From the NCBI RefSeq assembly GCF_014873955.1, contig NZ_JADBED010000001.1:2418001-2482000 (forward strand): a DNA stretch of 64,000 nt, read 5' to 3'. This DNA comes from Nesterenkonia lutea (GTDB lineage Bacteria > Actinomycetota > Actinomycetes > Actinomycetales > Micrococcaceae). The translations under genes were made by a program, and so were the position numbers. Below the pieces are notes generated by a model. The model worked only from the letters and a program-made list of their open reading frames with translations, was not told the DNA's origin and did no database searches. This document shows, in pieces, positions 18,627 through 28,304 of the stretch. The stretch's first letter is position 1, and the number at the start of each line of letters is the position of its first letter.

Positions 18627-19004
18627 ATGAGCGAGAAATTGGTCCTCCACCCAGGTCCCGAGCACCCCATCAGCGTCACCGCCAGCGCAGAGCGCGTGAC
18701 CGTCACAGCGCGTGGAGTCATGATCGCGGACACACGTTCTGCCCTCGTCCTGCGTGAGCAGGGGTACCCGATCGCCTACTACATCCCCCGCGCCGACGTG
18801 GAGATGGCGCAGCTTCGGCAGACGGAGCATGAGACGTACTGCCCCTATAAGGGCGAGGCGCACTATTTCACGGTGCTCTCCGCCGACGGTGAGCTCACGA
18901 ACGTGGTCTGGACCTACGAGGACCCGCACAAGGCCGTGGCCGAGATCAGAGACCACCTCGCGTTCTATCCTGACCGGGTGGAGGTCACGGCGGGGCCGCA
19001 GTGA
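18627..19004 (+). CDS. DUF427 family protein
   Basis: About 125 residues from the ATG at 18627. It shows the DUF427 beta-roll pattern: ARGVMIADTRSALVLRE, then YYIPRADVEM, the conserved HETYCPYKGEAHYF motif and VVWTYEDPH near the end. These small cytoplasmic proteins are widespread in actinobacteria and have no firm biochemical function. It stands alone, converging with the HAD phosphatase gene downstream. Confidence 0.88.
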   Translation: MSEKLVLHPGPEHPISVTASAERVTVTARGVMIADTRSALVLREQGYPIAYYIPRADVEMAQLRQTEHETYCPYKGEAHYFTVLSADGELTNVVWTYEDPHKAVAEIRDHLAFYPDRVEVTAGPQ

Positions 19005-19068
19005 GCCCGCAGTGAGGCGGGACTGACGCCGGACTGGTCCGCAGGCCGCCCGCGAGGAGCGGCTGTTC

Positions 19069-19944
19069 TCAGCGCTCGAGCACGCGCTGAAGCACGGAGA
19101 CGAGCCCATCCTGCTCCACGGGCGCGGTGACCTCGTCGGCCGCGTCGATGACCTCCTGGGGCGCCTGGCCCATGGCTACTCCGCGGGTGGCCCAGCGCAG
19201 CATCTCGATGTCATTGCGGCCGTCTCCCACGGCCACTGTGTCCGCCGCGGGGACCTCGAGCCGTTCCCGCAGGACCTCCAGCGAGGATCCCTTGCTGACT
19301 CCGGCGGCGGCGATGTCCAGCCACGCAGACCACCCCACCGAATAGGTGACCCCCTGCAGGCCGATGTCCTTCACCGCCTCGGTGAACTCCTCAGCGGTGG
19401 AGTCGGTGGAGTTGACGACCAGGCGCACGGCCTCGGCGCTCTTCATCTCTTGGAAGCTGACGCCGCGGGCGTCCAGGCCGAAGGACATGTCCTCGAAGCG
19501 CTCGGTGGAGAGGAAGTCCCCGACAGAGGTCTCGATGGCATAGCGGGCGTTGGGCAGCCGCGCGACCAGGGCGTCCAGGGCTGGAGCGGGGTCGAAGATC
19601 CGCCGGTCCAGCACCTCGTAGCCGTCTTCGAGCGTGGCGTCGATCCGCACGGTGACACCGCCGTTGCTGCACACCGCGTAGCCGTGCTCGATGCCGAAGG
19701 TCTCCACCACCGGCAGAGTGGCCGGCAGTGACCGGCCCGTGGAGACCACGACGGTATGACCCTCGGCCACCAGCGCGCGTCCGATCTCCTTGACGGCGTC
19801 GGACATCCGTCCATCGTGATGGACGATCGTCCCGTCCACGTCCAGGCACACCATCTTCTTCCCCTGGGCATGGGAGAAGCTGCCGCCTGACCCCGCGGCG
19901 GGGATTGCGAATTCTTCAGAAGCTGTCATTGCAGATATATTCAT
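19069..19944 (-). CDS. HAD-superfamily (Cof-type) phosphatase
   Basis: About 291 residues if started at the ATG at 19944. ATGs at 19929 and 19989 are alternatives, and no clear ribosome site decides between them. HAD motif I is VCLDVDGTIV, motif II is VVVSTGRSLP, and the motif III/IV region is VAVGDGRNDIEMLRW. The large C2B cap between residues ~110 and 230 marks the Cof subfamily, which dephosphorylates sugar phosphates, flavin nucleotides or similar. Its substrate cannot be deduced. It is divergent from the aldose-1-epimerase gene, and the 19945-20174 spacer is relatively AT-rich and must hold both promoters. Confidence 0.87.
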   Translation of the reverse strand: MNISAMTASEEFAIPAAGSGGSFSHAQGKKMVCLDVDGTIVHHDGRMSDAVKEIGRALVAEGHTVVVSTGRSLPATLPVVETFGIEHGYAVCSNGGVTVRIDATLEDGYEVLDRRIFDPAPALDALVARLPNARYAIETSVGDFLSTERFEDMSFGLDARGVSFQEMKSAEAVRLVVNSTDSTAEEFTEAVKDIGLQGVTYSVGWSAWLDIAAAGVSKGSSLEVLRERLEVPAADTVAVGDGRNDIEMLRWATRGVAMGQAPQEVIDAADEVTAPVEQDGLVSVLQRVLER

Positions 19945-20174
19945 CGTCTTCACACTCGTTCGAAAGGGTAACCGACCATTATGCCTCATCGGTCAGTCTC
20001 ACACCCTCACCGCGCCGCACCCCCGCGCAAAGAGGTCGAACTATAGCCTTTTGGGTAGTGTTGGCCTACATGTAACTTTCCGTCTCTTCATCACAGTCCG
20101 TCCGGTCCTCAGCCTGGTCAGGACGGTGGCTGGCAGACGCGGAGGACTGCGACGCTTCACAGGAGGCACCAGAT

Positions 20175-21377
20175 ATGGACGCGACGAACTCGGTATCCAT
20201 CACCGGCGGCGGATACACGGCAGAGATCAGCCTCCTTGGCGGTCAGCTGCTGGGTCTGCGGCACCATGAGGACGAGCTCGTCGTTCCCGCAGACCACAAC
20301 ACCGAGGGAGCCTTCGCAGGCGCCGTGCTGGCACCCTGGCCCAACCGGACTCAGGGCGGGACCTACTCCTATGCGGGCCGGGACTACACGCTGCCGGTCA
20401 ATGAGGAGGCCACCGGTGCCGCAATCCATGGACTCATGTTCGACCTCCCGCTGCACGTGCAGGCGCACAAGGACTCTGAGGTCCAGCTGCAGGGAACCCT
20501 GGAACCCTCCGCGGGCTACCCCTTCGGACTCGACATCGCCCTGATCTACCGGGTGACCTCCGACGTCGGCCTCACGGCGACGCTCATGGCGCGCTACAGC
20601 CCCGCCGACGAGCACGCGCTCCTCGCCGAGGAGTCCCAGGCCTCCGCCGCCGAGGCCCAGGAGCACGAGGAGACCGCCACCGAAGCCGATGCCGGTGCCG
20701 ATGCCGATGACGAGACCAGCGCCGGTGAGGAGAACGACGCCGAAGCCGATGCTGACGACGAGGCCAGCGCCGGCGATGAGGGCAGTGCCTACGGCGAAGG
20801 CGCGGCGGACGACGATGTCGACGCCGATCACGAGAGCAGCGCCGATCACGAGGGCAGCGCCGATGCCCTCGCCGCAGCGGCTGATGACAGCGACTCGGAG
20901 CAGGCCGGCACACCGGCCGGCCCGCAGACGGCTCCCTTCGGCGCCGGCTTCCACCCGTACCTCACCGCAGGCGGGGCCTCGCTGCGCGAATGCCGCCTGC
21001 GCCTGCCGGCCCGAACGATGCTGACGACCTCCGCCGACGGCGGGGTCACCGGGCGCACAGCCGTCACCGGTGATTTCGACCTGAGCAACGGGCCGCTGCT
21101 CTCCGGGCGTCGGATCGATCACGCCTTCACGGATCTTCCGGAGGAGGGATGGACCGCAGAGCTCATCCACGGGCCCTCCGGCCTGGTCGTCCGGATGATC
21201 GCGGACTCCCCCTGGGTGCAGGTCTACACCGGCGAGCAGATCGACCGCGCCGGGGTGGCGGTCGAGCCGATGAGCTGCCCGCCGAATGCGCTGAACTCCG
21301 GTGAGGACCTCGTCCACCTGGTCCCCGGCGAGTGGTTCCGGATGGGCTACAGCATCGAAGCCATCCGCATCGACTGA
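20175..21377 (+). CDS. Aldose 1-epimerase family protein with a long acidic insert
   Basis: 400 residues. The mutarotase fold is recognisable from the N-terminal beta strands, the AAIHGLMFDLPL motif (active-site His) and GAGFHPYLTAGG (second His). The late VQVYTGEQIDRAGVAVEP segment holds the usual C-terminal catalytic region. It interconverts alpha and beta anomers of sugars such as xylose or galactose, which fits the adjacent xylose genes. Residues ~142-243 are an Ala/Asp/Glu/Ser-rich low-complexity insert absent from ordinary mutarotases (normally ~290-310 residues). It is built from repeated GCCGATGCCGGTGCC-like DNA. It falls between beta strands, so the enzyme may still fold with the insert as a surface loop. 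Confidence 0.87.
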   Translation: MDATNSVSITGGGYTAEISLLGGQLLGLRHHEDELVVPADHNTEGAFAGAVLAPWPNRTQGGTYSYAGRDYTLPVNEEATGAAIHGLMFDLPLHVQAHKDSEVQLQGTLEPSAGYPFGLDIALIYRVTSDVGLTATLMARYSPADEHALLAEESQASAAEAQEHEETATEADAGADADDETSAGEENDAEADADDEASAGDEGSAYGEGAADDDVDADHESSADHEGSADALAAAADDSDSEQAGTPAGPQTAPFGAGFHPYLTAGGASLRECRLRLPARTMLTTSADGGVTGRTAVTGDFDLSNGPLLSGRRIDHAFTDLPEEGWTAELIHGPSGLVVRMIADSPWVQVYTGEQIDRAGVAVEPMSCPPNALNSGEDLVHLVPGEWFRMGYSIEAIRID

Positions 21378-21399
21378 GCTCGGCCGGACTTCTCCGGGC

Positions 21400-22779
21400 T
21401 CAGAGCGGCTGCGGGACCCACTGCAGCGGGGCGTCCACCACGCAGCGCATGGCTCGCAGCGCGCCGCCGGTGGCCGCGGGCGCGGGCTGTCCTGCAGTGG
21501 TGCGCACGCGGAAGGTGCTCCACTGTGCGGAGAGCACCCGGGAGTTGAGCTCCTCCTCGATCCGCGGACGCAGCATGTCTGCCAGCGGACCGTAGACCCC
21601 GCCCAGCACGATGTCATGGACGTCCAAGAGGTTCATCGCGCCGGCGAGTGCCACGCCGAGCGCCCATCCGGCACGGTCGATCGCTGCGCAGGCGGTGCGG
21701 CCGGCGTCGTCATCACGCTGACTGCGGGCCACCAGCTCTTCAGCTGTTGCGGTGTGGTCCATGTCCGCGGCCGCCAGCAGCGAGCGCTTGCCGGCATAGG
21801 TCTCCAGGCATCCGAGCGCCCCACAGCCGCACTGCGGGCCCGCGGGCTCCACCGAGATGTGGCCGATCTCTCCCGCCCAGCCGTGCTGCCCCACGTCGAC
21901 CACCGATTCGATGACCACTGCGGCGCCGATGCCCATCTGGGCGGAGACGTAGAGGAAGGTCTGTTCCTGCTGGTCAGCGGCTGCCAGCTCCTGGGCCACG
22001 GCCAGCGCGGCGAGCTTGGCCTCGTTGGCGGCGTGGATGAAGCCTCCGAAGACCTCACGATCCTCGCCCACCAGCAGCGGCACAGCGTCCACTCCGCGCC
22101 AGCCCAGGTTCGGTGCCAACACCAGAGAGTGCTCATCGGCGCCGATCAGCCCCGGCAGCGCCAGCACGGTGCCGACCACTGTGGCGCCCCGGGCCTCAGC
22201 CGCACGGGCCACCCGGATCGCCATCGAACCGGCCCGCGGAAGGACCTCCTGGGGATCGGAGCCGCGGAAGTCGCCGTCGATGATCTCCTCGGCCAGAGTC
22301 TCTCCGGTGAGGTCCAGGACTCGTGCCGCCATGAAGTCCACACTGATCTCCACACCGAGACCGGCCAGGGTGGCGCGGGCGGGGTGCAGCGGGACGGCGG
22401 GACGGCCGCGGGAGCCGCCCCCGACCACAGGTGATCCTTCGCGGATGATTCCCGCCGCCAGCAGGTCATCCACGAGTCGGGAGACGGTGGAGCGGGTCAT
22501 CCCGGTGCGCAGTGCGAGGTCGGCGCGGGAGAGCGGCTCCACGGCGGAGAAGATCTCTTCGGTCAGCAGCAACAGGTTGGACTCGCGCAGCGTCTCCTGG
22601 CGCGCGCCAGGACGTGAGCTGTGGGCGGGCGCGGCCCCCTCGATCCGTGGTGCACGAGCGTAGCCTGAAGGTTCGGTCCCCGAGCTGCGACCCAGGCGCG
22701 CCAGCGAACCGCGCGAGGTCACGCCGAAGGCGGTGCTGGGCCTCGGTCCGGTCCTTCTGCTGGAAGTGTCTTGGGTCAC
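21400..22779 (-). CDS. xylR: ROK-family transcriptional regulator (XylR-type)
   Basis: 459 residues. A disordered Ser/Arg/Pro-rich N-terminus (~70 residues) precedes a winged helix-turn-helix (LSRADLALRTGMTRSTVSRL). The ROK sugar-binding domain follows, with its zinc motif CGCGALGCLETYAGKRSLL and the glycine-rich phosphate-binding loops of the hexokinase fold. ROK repressors next to and divergent from xylA are the standard xylose repressor, with xylose or a phosphorylated sugar releasing DNA. The start is a GTG at 22779 without a strong ribosome site, so the true start may be further in. The gene symbol follows context rather than direct evidence. Confidence 0.88.
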   Translation of the reverse strand: MTQDTSSRRTGPRPSTAFGVTSRGSLARLGRSSGTEPSGYARAPRIEGAAPAHSSRPGARQETLRESNLLLLTEEIFSAVEPLSRADLALRTGMTRSTVSRLVDDLLAAGIIREGSPVVGGGSRGRPAVPLHPARATLAGLGVEISVDFMAARVLDLTGETLAEEIIDGDFRGSDPQEVLPRAGSMAIRVARAAEARGATVVGTVLALPGLIGADEHSLVLAPNLGWRGVDAVPLLVGEDREVFGGFIHAANEAKLAALAVAQELAAADQQEQTFLYVSAQMGIGAAVVIESVVDVGQHGWAGEIGHISVEPAGPQCGCGALGCLETYAGKRSLLAAADMDHTATAEELVARSQRDDDAGRTACAAIDRAGWALGVALAGAMNLLDVHDIVLGGVYGPLADMLRPRIEEELNSRVLSAQWSTFRVRTTAGQPAPAATGGALRAMRCVVDAPLQWVPQPL

Positions 22780-22783
22780 GGAC

Positions 22784-22824
22784 TTGATCTTAGCCCCAAT
22801 ACGATTTAGGTTTCATCTAGAAAC
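22784..22824 (+). promoter_or_regulatory. xylA promoter with candidate ROK operator
   Basis: TTGATC (22784-22789), a 17-bp spacer and TAGGTT (22807-22812) form a plausible promoter. A 15-bp inverted repeat, GTTTC-ATCTA-GAAAC (22810-22824), overlaps the -10 box, so a bound ROK repressor would block initiation. An inverted repeat with the same 5-5-5 layout overlaps the -10 box of the sugar ABC operon at 31711-31725. Confidence 0.55.
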
Positions 22825-22888
22825 AAAATGAGTGCCGGGTCACAGCTCTCCCGGTGCACCCCGGAACTACCCCTTGCAGGAGGCCCCC

Positions 22889-24070
22889 ATGGCGTCGACG
22901 CCAGCATCAGACTACAAGCTCTCCTTCGGTCTCTGGACCGTCGGATGGACCGCCCAGGACCAGTTCGGCTCGGCCTCGCGGCCCGAGTTCGAGCCATGGG
23001 AGTACCTGCCCAAGCTGAAGGAGGCCGGAGCCTCCGGCGTCACCTTCCATGACGACGACGTCGCCCCCTTCGGCACCGACGACTCCGAGCGGGAGAAGTA
23101 CTTCAGCCGCTTCAAGGACGTCGCCGATGAGGTCGGCCTGAAGGTCGAGATGGTCACCACCAACACCTTCTCGCACCCGGTGTTCAAGGACGGTGGACTC
23201 ACCTCCAATGATCGCTCCGTGCGCCGCTTCGGCCTGCGGAAGCTGCTGCGCAATGTGGACCGCGCCGCTGAGTTCGGCGCCGAGACCTTCGTCATGTGGG
23301 GCGGCCGCGAAGGCGCCGAGTATGACGGTTCCAAGGATCTCTTCGCCGCGCACGAGCGCTACGCCGAGGGCGTGGACACCATCGCCAGCTACATCAAGGA
23401 CAAGGGCTACGATCTGCGCATCGCGCTGGAGCCCAAGCCCAACGAGCCCCGCGGCGACATCTTCCTGCCGACCATCGGTCACGCGCTGGGCTTCATCGCG
23501 AAGCTCGAGCATGGCGACATCGTCGGACTGAACCCGGAGACCGGCCACGAGCAGATGGCCGGGCTGAACTTCACCCACGGCATCGCACAGGCGCTGTGGG
23601 CGGGCAAGCTCTTCCACATCGACCTCAATGGTCAGCGCTCCATCAAGTACGACCAGGACCTGGTCTTCGGCCACGGCGAGCTGGCCTCCGCGTTCTTCAC
23701 CATCGACCTGCTGGTCAACGGCTTCCCCGGTGGCGGGCCGAAGTATGACGGCTGGCTGCACTTCGACTACAAGCCCTCCCGCACGGACTACGTGCAGGGC
23801 ATCTGGGACTCCGCGAGGGCCAACGTCGAGATGGTCACCATGCTGGCCGACAAGTCCAAGGCATTCCGCGCGGACCCAGAGGTGCAGGCGGCGCTGAAGG
23901 CCTCGGGCGTCTACGAGCTCGGCGAGCCCACGCTGGCCGCCGGAGAGTCGCTGAGCGACTTCCTCGCCGACACCTCCACCTACGAGAAGTTCGACGTGGA
24001 CAAGGCGGCGGAGCGCGACTACGGCTTCGTGAACCTGAACCAGCTGGCGATGAAGCACCTGATCGGCTGA
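22889..24070 (+). CDS. xylA: Xylose isomerase
   Basis: Converts D-xylose to D-xylulose (and glucose to fructose) using two divalent metals. 393 residues from the ATG at 22889, behind CAGGAGG, of the short actinobacterial class. Active-site and metal motifs are [12 protein letters not shown] (catalytic His and Asp pair), [32 protein letters not shown] (the essential Lys), [12 protein letters not shown] and [16 protein letters not shown]. It is followed by xylB after 135 bp and faces the divergent ROK regulator. Confidence 0.97.
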   Translation: MASTPASDYKLSFGLWTVGWTAQDQFGSASRPEFEPWEYLPKLKEAGASGVTFHDDDVAPFGTDDSEREKYFSRFKDVADEVGLKVEMVTTNTFSHPVFKDGGLTSNDRSVRRFGLRKLLRNVDRAAEFGAETFVMWGGREGAEYDGSKDLFAAHERYAEGVDTIASYIKDKGYDLRIALEPKPNEPRGDIFLPTIGHALGFIAKLEHGDIVGLNPETGHEQMAGLNFTHGIAQALWAGKLFHIDLNGQRSIKYDQDLVFGHGELASAFFTIDLLVNGFPGGGPKYDGWLHFDYKPSRTDYVQGIWDSARANVEMVTMLADKSKAFRADPEVQAALKASGVYELGEPTLAAGESLSDFLADTSTYEKFDVDKAAERDYGFVNLNQLAMKHLIG

Positions 24071-24205
24071 TTCTCAGCTGAGCTTCGCCCGTGGCCGGTC
24101 GCCCCAGTGTTCTGGGGCGGCCGGCCACCGCTGTGAGATCCTCTTGAGCGTTCCTGACCCACCCCGAGGCGGCCCTGACGGGCGGCTTCAAGAAAGGAGA
24201 CTGCG

Positions 24206-25651
24206 GTGCCCACACTCGTCGCAGGAATAGATTCCTCCACCCAGTCCTGCAAGGTCGTCATCCGCGACGCCGAGACCGGAGCACTGGTGCGCACCGGCTC
24301 CGCCAAACATCCGGAGGGCACCGAGGTCGCCCCCGCCGCCTGGTGGGACGTCCTTCTGCGCGCCATCGAGTCCGCCGGCGGACTCGCCGATGTCTCCGCA
24401 GCGTCGGTGGGCGGTCAGCAGCACGGGATGGTCGCCCTCGACGCCCACGGCGAGGTCATCCGGGATGCGCTGCTGTGGAACGACACCCGTTCCGCCGATG
24501 CCGCCGCCCAGCTGATCGCCGAGCACGGGGGCGGATCCGAGGGCGCGGCCGCATGGACGACCATGACCGGCTCGGTGCCGGTGGCCTCGCTGACCGTGAC
24601 CAAGCTCCGCTGGCTGGCCGATGCTGAACCGGAGAACGCCGGACGCGTGGCCGCCGTCGCACTCCCCCATGACTGGCTGACCTGGAAGCTCTCCGGCTCC
24701 ACAGACCTCAACGACCTGGCCACCGATCGCTCGGATGCCTCGGGCACCGGGTACTTCGACACGGCCGCGGGCACCTACCGCCATGACCTGCTGGCCCAGG
24801 CGCTGCGGATCAGCGAGGCGTCCGCGAGGGCCATCATCCTCCCCCGCGTCTGTGGTCACCGGGAACAGGTGGGCACCGGCGATGCCGCACGGGGCTGGGG
24901 CCACCTGGTCCTCGGCCCGGGGGCCGGGGACAACGCCGCGGCCGCTCTGGGACTGGGCATGAGCACCGGCGACGTCGCGATCTCGATCGGCACCTCGGGC
25001 GTGGTCTCCGCCGTCTCCCCCCGGCCGATCCAGGATCCCTCCGGGATGGTCACCGGCTTCGCCGACGCCACCGGCGAGTTCCTGCCGCTGGCGGTGACGC
25101 TCAACGGCTCACGGGTCATGGACGGCGCCGCGCGCATGCTCGGGGTGGACCACGACGGCCTGGCCGAACTTGCTCTGGCCGCCGAACCGGGCGCACATGG
25201 TCTGACCCTGGTGCCCTACCTCGAGGGAGAGCGGACCCCGAACCTGCCCCACGCCACCGGGTCCTTCGTGGGACTCACGCTGGCGTCGATGAACCCGCAG
25301 GATGTGGCCCGCGCCTCCGTGGAGGGGCTGCTCTGCGGTCTCGCCGACGGACTGGAGGCGATGACCTCGCTGGGCGTTCCGGTCCAGTCCATCAAGCTCA
25401 TCGGTGGGGCTGCCCGCTCCGCAGCCGTGCAGCAGATCGCACCCGCGATCTTCGGCCGCGAGGTCCAGGTGCCCGCCCCCGGCGAGTACGTGGCCGATGG
25501 TGCCGCCCGGCAAGCGGCATGGGTGCTCTCGGGTGCGGCCGAGGCGCCGTCCTGGACCACCGTGGAGTCTGAGACCATCAGCGGCACCCCCACTCCAGAG
25601 GTGCGCGAGACCTATGCTGCCCGCCGGTCGCTGATCGCCGAGAAGCACTGA
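24206..25651 (+). CDS. xylB: Xylulokinase
   Basis: FGGY-family kinase phosphorylating D-xylulose to xylulose 5-phosphate for the pentose phosphate pathway. 481 residues from the GTG at 24206 behind AAAGGAGACTGCG. The N-terminal [13 protein letters not shown] phosphate loop, [28 protein letters not shown] and [11 protein letters not shown] identify the xylulokinase branch. The second FGGY half contains [15 protein letters not shown] and [10 protein letters not shown], then [15 protein letters not shown] near the C-terminus. It ends just before a bidirectional terminator. Confidence 0.96.
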   Translation: MPTLVAGIDSSTQSCKVVIRDAETGALVRTGSAKHPEGTEVAPAAWWDVLLRAIESAGGLADVSAASVGGQQHGMVALDAHGEVIRDALLWNDTRSADAAAQLIAEHGGGSEGAAAWTTMTGSVPVASLTVTKLRWLADAEPENAGRVAAVALPHDWLTWKLSGSTDLNDLATDRSDASGTGYFDTAAGTYRHDLLAQALRISEASARAIILPRVCGHREQVGTGDAARGWGHLVLGPGAGDNAAAALGLGMSTGDVAISIGTSGVVSAVSPRPIQDPSGMVTGFADATGEFLPLAVTLNGSRVMDGAARMLGVDHDGLAELALAAEPGAHGLTLVPYLEGERTPNLPHATGSFVGLTLASMNPQDVARASVEGLLCGLADGLEAMTSLGVPVQSIKLIGGAARSAAVQQIAPAIFGREVQVPAPGEYVADGAARQAAWVLSGAAEAPSWTTVESETISGTPTPEVRETYAARRSLIAEKH

Positions 25652-25729
25652 TGTCCTGATCCGCGCCAGCGTCCAGCGGTTCGCAGGCCGTGGCGACACA
25701 CAGCCTGCAAGACACACCGCCGCCAAGAC

Positions 25730-25769
25730 ACAGAGAGCCCCCGCCATCGACTTGGCGGGGGCTCTCTGT
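25730..25769. terminator. Bidirectional terminator between xylB and the GH3 gene
   Basis: A 17-bp perfect stem (ACAGAGAGCCCCCGCCA with its complement at 25753-25769) and a 6-nt loop lie between the convergent xylB and GH3 genes. It is GC-rich with weak T-richness on either side. Confidence 0.85.
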
Positions 25770-25791
25770 CTCAGTGGGACGTGCGGAGCGT

Positions 25792-28158
25792 CTAGCTCAC
25801 GGTGGCCGGAGTGGTCAGCACGCGCTGGCCCTGGATCTCCCGGACGGCTCCGGTGAGATGCAGCTCAGTCTGCAGCGGCAGGTCCCCCACGGAACGCCCC
25901 GCCCAGAGATCGATCGCACCGGGCTCCACGATCCGGCGATGGTCCACGCCGGTGAAGGAGAAGCGGTCCGCGTGGACCTCGAAGGTCACCGTGCGGCTCT
26001 GGCCGGGATCCAGCTCCACCTTGGCGTAGCCGAGCAGCTGGCGCACCGGGCGGGCCACGGAGGCCACGCGGTCGCCGAAGTAGAGCTGCACGACCTCGTC
26101 GGCCGGGCGGGCGCCCGTGTTGCTCACCGTCACCGACACCTGTGCTGCGCCGTCCACGGCAAGCTCGGCGGCCGAGACTGAGAGCTCCGAGTACTCCACC
26201 GTGGTGTAGCTCAGCCCGTGGCCGAAGGGATACAGCGGCGTGGGGTCGAGGTTGGAGACGCCCTGGCTGTTGAGTCCGAGCGGGGCGGCGATGTAGCCGC
26301 TGGGCTGGCCTCCCGGATGCACCGGGACGCCGATGGGGAGCCGTCCGGTGGGCTCGATGGCTCCGCTGAGCAGATCCACGATGGCAGGTCCGCCCTCCTC
26401 GCCGGGGAAGAAGCCCTGCACGACGGCGGCGCAGCGCTCGGCCAGCCCGCCCAGCGCGTAGGGACGTCCGGAGATGACCACGAGCACCACCGGGGTGCCG
26501 GTGGCCAGGACGGCCTCGACCAGCTCGTGCTGGGCCCCGGGGAGCCTGAGGTCCTCGACGTCACAGCCCTCGCCGGAGGTCCCGGCACCGAACATGCCGG
26601 CGAGATCGCCCACGGTCACCACGGCGATGTCCGCCGCTGCGGCCGACGCTGCGGCCTCTGGGATCTGGCTGTCGTCGTGGGTCACGATCGGCGAGCCATA
26701 GCTGTAGGTGACCTCAGCCTCGGAATAGGTCTCGCGCAGAGATTCCTGCACCGATGGCATCGGCACGCCGATTCCCTTGTGCGGGAAGGTGCCGGCGGGG
26801 TATTTCGCCAGCACGTGGTTGGGGAAGGAGTAGCAGCCCATCATGGTGCGCGGCTCATCGGCGGAGGGCCCGACCACGGCGATCCGCTTCGCCGCCTGGG
26901 AGGCGGGGCTCAACGGCAGCACGCCGTCGTTCTTCAGCAGCACCAGGGACTTGGCGGCCACCTTGCGGGCCAGGTCGCGGTTGCCCGGGGAGTCCAGGTT
27001 CACCGACTCGTCGATCGCAGGGGACCAGTCGGCGTCGTCGTCACCGCGGTCGAGGAGACCGAGCTCGGCCTTCTGCCGCAGCACCCGGCGCACGGAGGTG
27101 TCGAGCACCGACTCCTCGAGCAGTCCGTCGCGGACCTGCTGGGGCAGGGTGCGGTAGCCGCCGGTGTGCGGAAGCTCCACATCGAGACCGGCGGTGATGG
27201 CAAGTCGGGCGGCCTCCGCCTGATCGGCGGCCACGCGGTGCATCTTCTCCAGGAAGGCCACGGACCAGTAGTCGGCGACCACAGTGCCCTCGAAGCCCCA
27301 CTGTTCGCGCAGCACCTCGGTGAGCAGCCAGTGGGAGGCGGCCGGAGCCTCGCCGTCGATGTCGGCATATGAGTTCATGACCGATCCGACTTTTCCCTCC
27401 CGCACGGCAAGTTCGAAGGGGTAGAGGATGAGGTCGATCAGTTCGCGGCGACCCATGTGCACCGGGGCGTGGTTGCGCGCCGCCCGAGACGCTGCATAGC
27501 CGGCGAAGTGCTTGAGCGTGGCGATGATCCCGGCCGACTGCAGACCCTTCACATAGGCGGTGGCGAGGGTGCCGATCACGTAGGGATCCTCACCGATGGT
27601 CTCCTCCACTCGGCCCCAGCGGGCGTCGCGGACCACGTCGAGCACCGGGGAGAGCCCCTGCTGGACACCGGTGGCGGCCATGTCCGCACCGATCGCGGCG
27701 GCCATCTCCTCGATCAGCTCGGGGTCGAAGGTGGCTCCCCAGGCCAGCGACGTCGGATAGACCGTGGCCTGATACGCGGTGTAGCCGGTGAGGCACTCCT
27801 CGTGGGCGATCGCGGGAATGCCGAAGCGGTTCGCCGCCACCACCGCTGACTGGCGTCTGCGCAGATCTGCGGCGCCTTCGGACACGGAGAGTGCCACCGT
27901 GCCATAGGTGCGGGTCAGGTGACCCTCGCCGTCGATGATCTCGGACTCGAAGGGCAGCTTGCCGGAGGACATCGCGTCCTCCATCGGGGCGACCTCGCCC
28001 TGAGCGTCCTTGTCCTCGCGCATCTCCCAGTGCGAGCCGAGCTGGGAGACCTTCTCCTCCAGCGTCATCTCCGCCAGCAGCGCATCTGCACGCTCCTGCG
28101 CCGAGAGCGACGGGTCGTTCCATGGGCCTGTGATGCGTTCGGGGGTCTGCTTGCTCAC
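25792..28158 (-). CDS. Glycoside hydrolase family 3 (probable beta-xylosidase/beta-glucosidase)
   Basis: 788 residues from the GTG at 28158, chosen for the AAGGAG site upstream. A longer frame would translate the repeats before it. The domain order is GH3 N-terminal barrel (residues ~50-310) with nucleophile Asp in TVVADYWSVAFLEKMH, GH3 C-terminal domain (~350-600) with KSLVLLKNDGVLPL and GDLAGMFGAGTSGEGCD, and a fibronectin-III-like domain (~660-770) starting at FGHGLSYTTVEYS. There is no signal peptide, so it acts in the cytoplasm on imported oligosaccharides. It is the last gene of the sugar ABC operon. With xylA and xylB adjacent, xylo-oligosaccharide hydrolysis is the best guess, though beta-glucosidase is possible. 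Confidence 0.91.
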   Translation of the reverse strand: MSKQTPERITGPWNDPSLSAQERADALLAEMTLEEKVSQLGSHWEMREDKDAQGEVAPMEDAMSSGKLPFESEIIDGEGHLTRTYGTVALSVSEGAADLRRRQSAVVAANRFGIPAIAHEECLTGYTAYQATVYPTSLAWGATFDPELIEEMAAAIGADMAATGVQQGLSPVLDVVRDARWGRVEETIGEDPYVIGTLATAYVKGLQSAGIIATLKHFAGYAASRAARNHAPVHMGRRELIDLILYPFELAVREGKVGSVMNSYADIDGEAPAASHWLLTEVLREQWGFEGTVVADYWSVAFLEKMHRVAADQAEAARLAITAGLDVELPHTGGYRTLPQQVRDGLLEESVLDTSVRRVLRQKAELGLLDRGDDDADWSPAIDESVNLDSPGNRDLARKVAAKSLVLLKNDGVLPLSPASQAAKRIAVVGPSADEPRTMMGCYSFPNHVLAKYPAGTFPHKGIGVPMPSVQESLRETYSEAEVTYSYGSPIVTHDDSQIPEAAASAAAADIAVVTVGDLAGMFGAGTSGEGCDVEDLRLPGAQHELVEAVLATGTPVVLVVISGRPYALGGLAERCAAVVQGFFPGEEGGPAIVDLLSGAIEPTGRLPIGVPVHPGGQPSGYIAAPLGLNSQGVSNLDPTPLYPFGHGLSYTTVEYSELSVSAAELAVDGAAQVSVTVSNTGARPADEVVQLYFGDRVASVARPVRQLLGYAKVELDPGQSRTVTFEVHADRFSFTGVDHRRIVEPGAIDLWAGRSVGDLPLQTELHLTGAVREIQGQRVLTTPATVS

Positions 28159-28180
28159 GTATGAACTCCTTGGTTTGTCA

Positions 28181-28275
28181 GCGCAGCGGAGCTGCCGTCT
28201 TCGTTGCAGGCGCAGCGTGGCTGCCGTCTTGATTGCAGGCACAGCGAAGCTGCCGATCTCCAGATCGACAGCTTC
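28181..28275. repeat. 29-bp tandem repeat (3 units) and hairpin ahead of the GH3 gene
   Basis: Three 29-bp units lie at 28181-28209, 28210-28238 and 28239-28267, the last degraded. Each contains a CAGCG...GCTGCCG core. The last unit runs into a 14-bp stem hairpin at 28246-28275 (GAAGCTGCCGATCT with AGATCGACAGCTTC, one mismatch). In transcription order the hairpin follows the permease stop codon and the repeats precede the GH3 ribosome site. Confidence 0.85.
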
Positions 28276-28304
28276 ACCGTGGGGTCAGCAGGTTGAGCCG
28301 ACGG

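Noticed and set aside
20157..21617. A 486-codon minus-strand frame opposite the acidic insert with a hydrophobic Gly/Val/Ile-rich stretch
   Set aside because: The hydrophobic run is simply the complement of the GAC/GCC repeats of the acidic insert. The plus-strand protein has both mutarotase active-site motifs.
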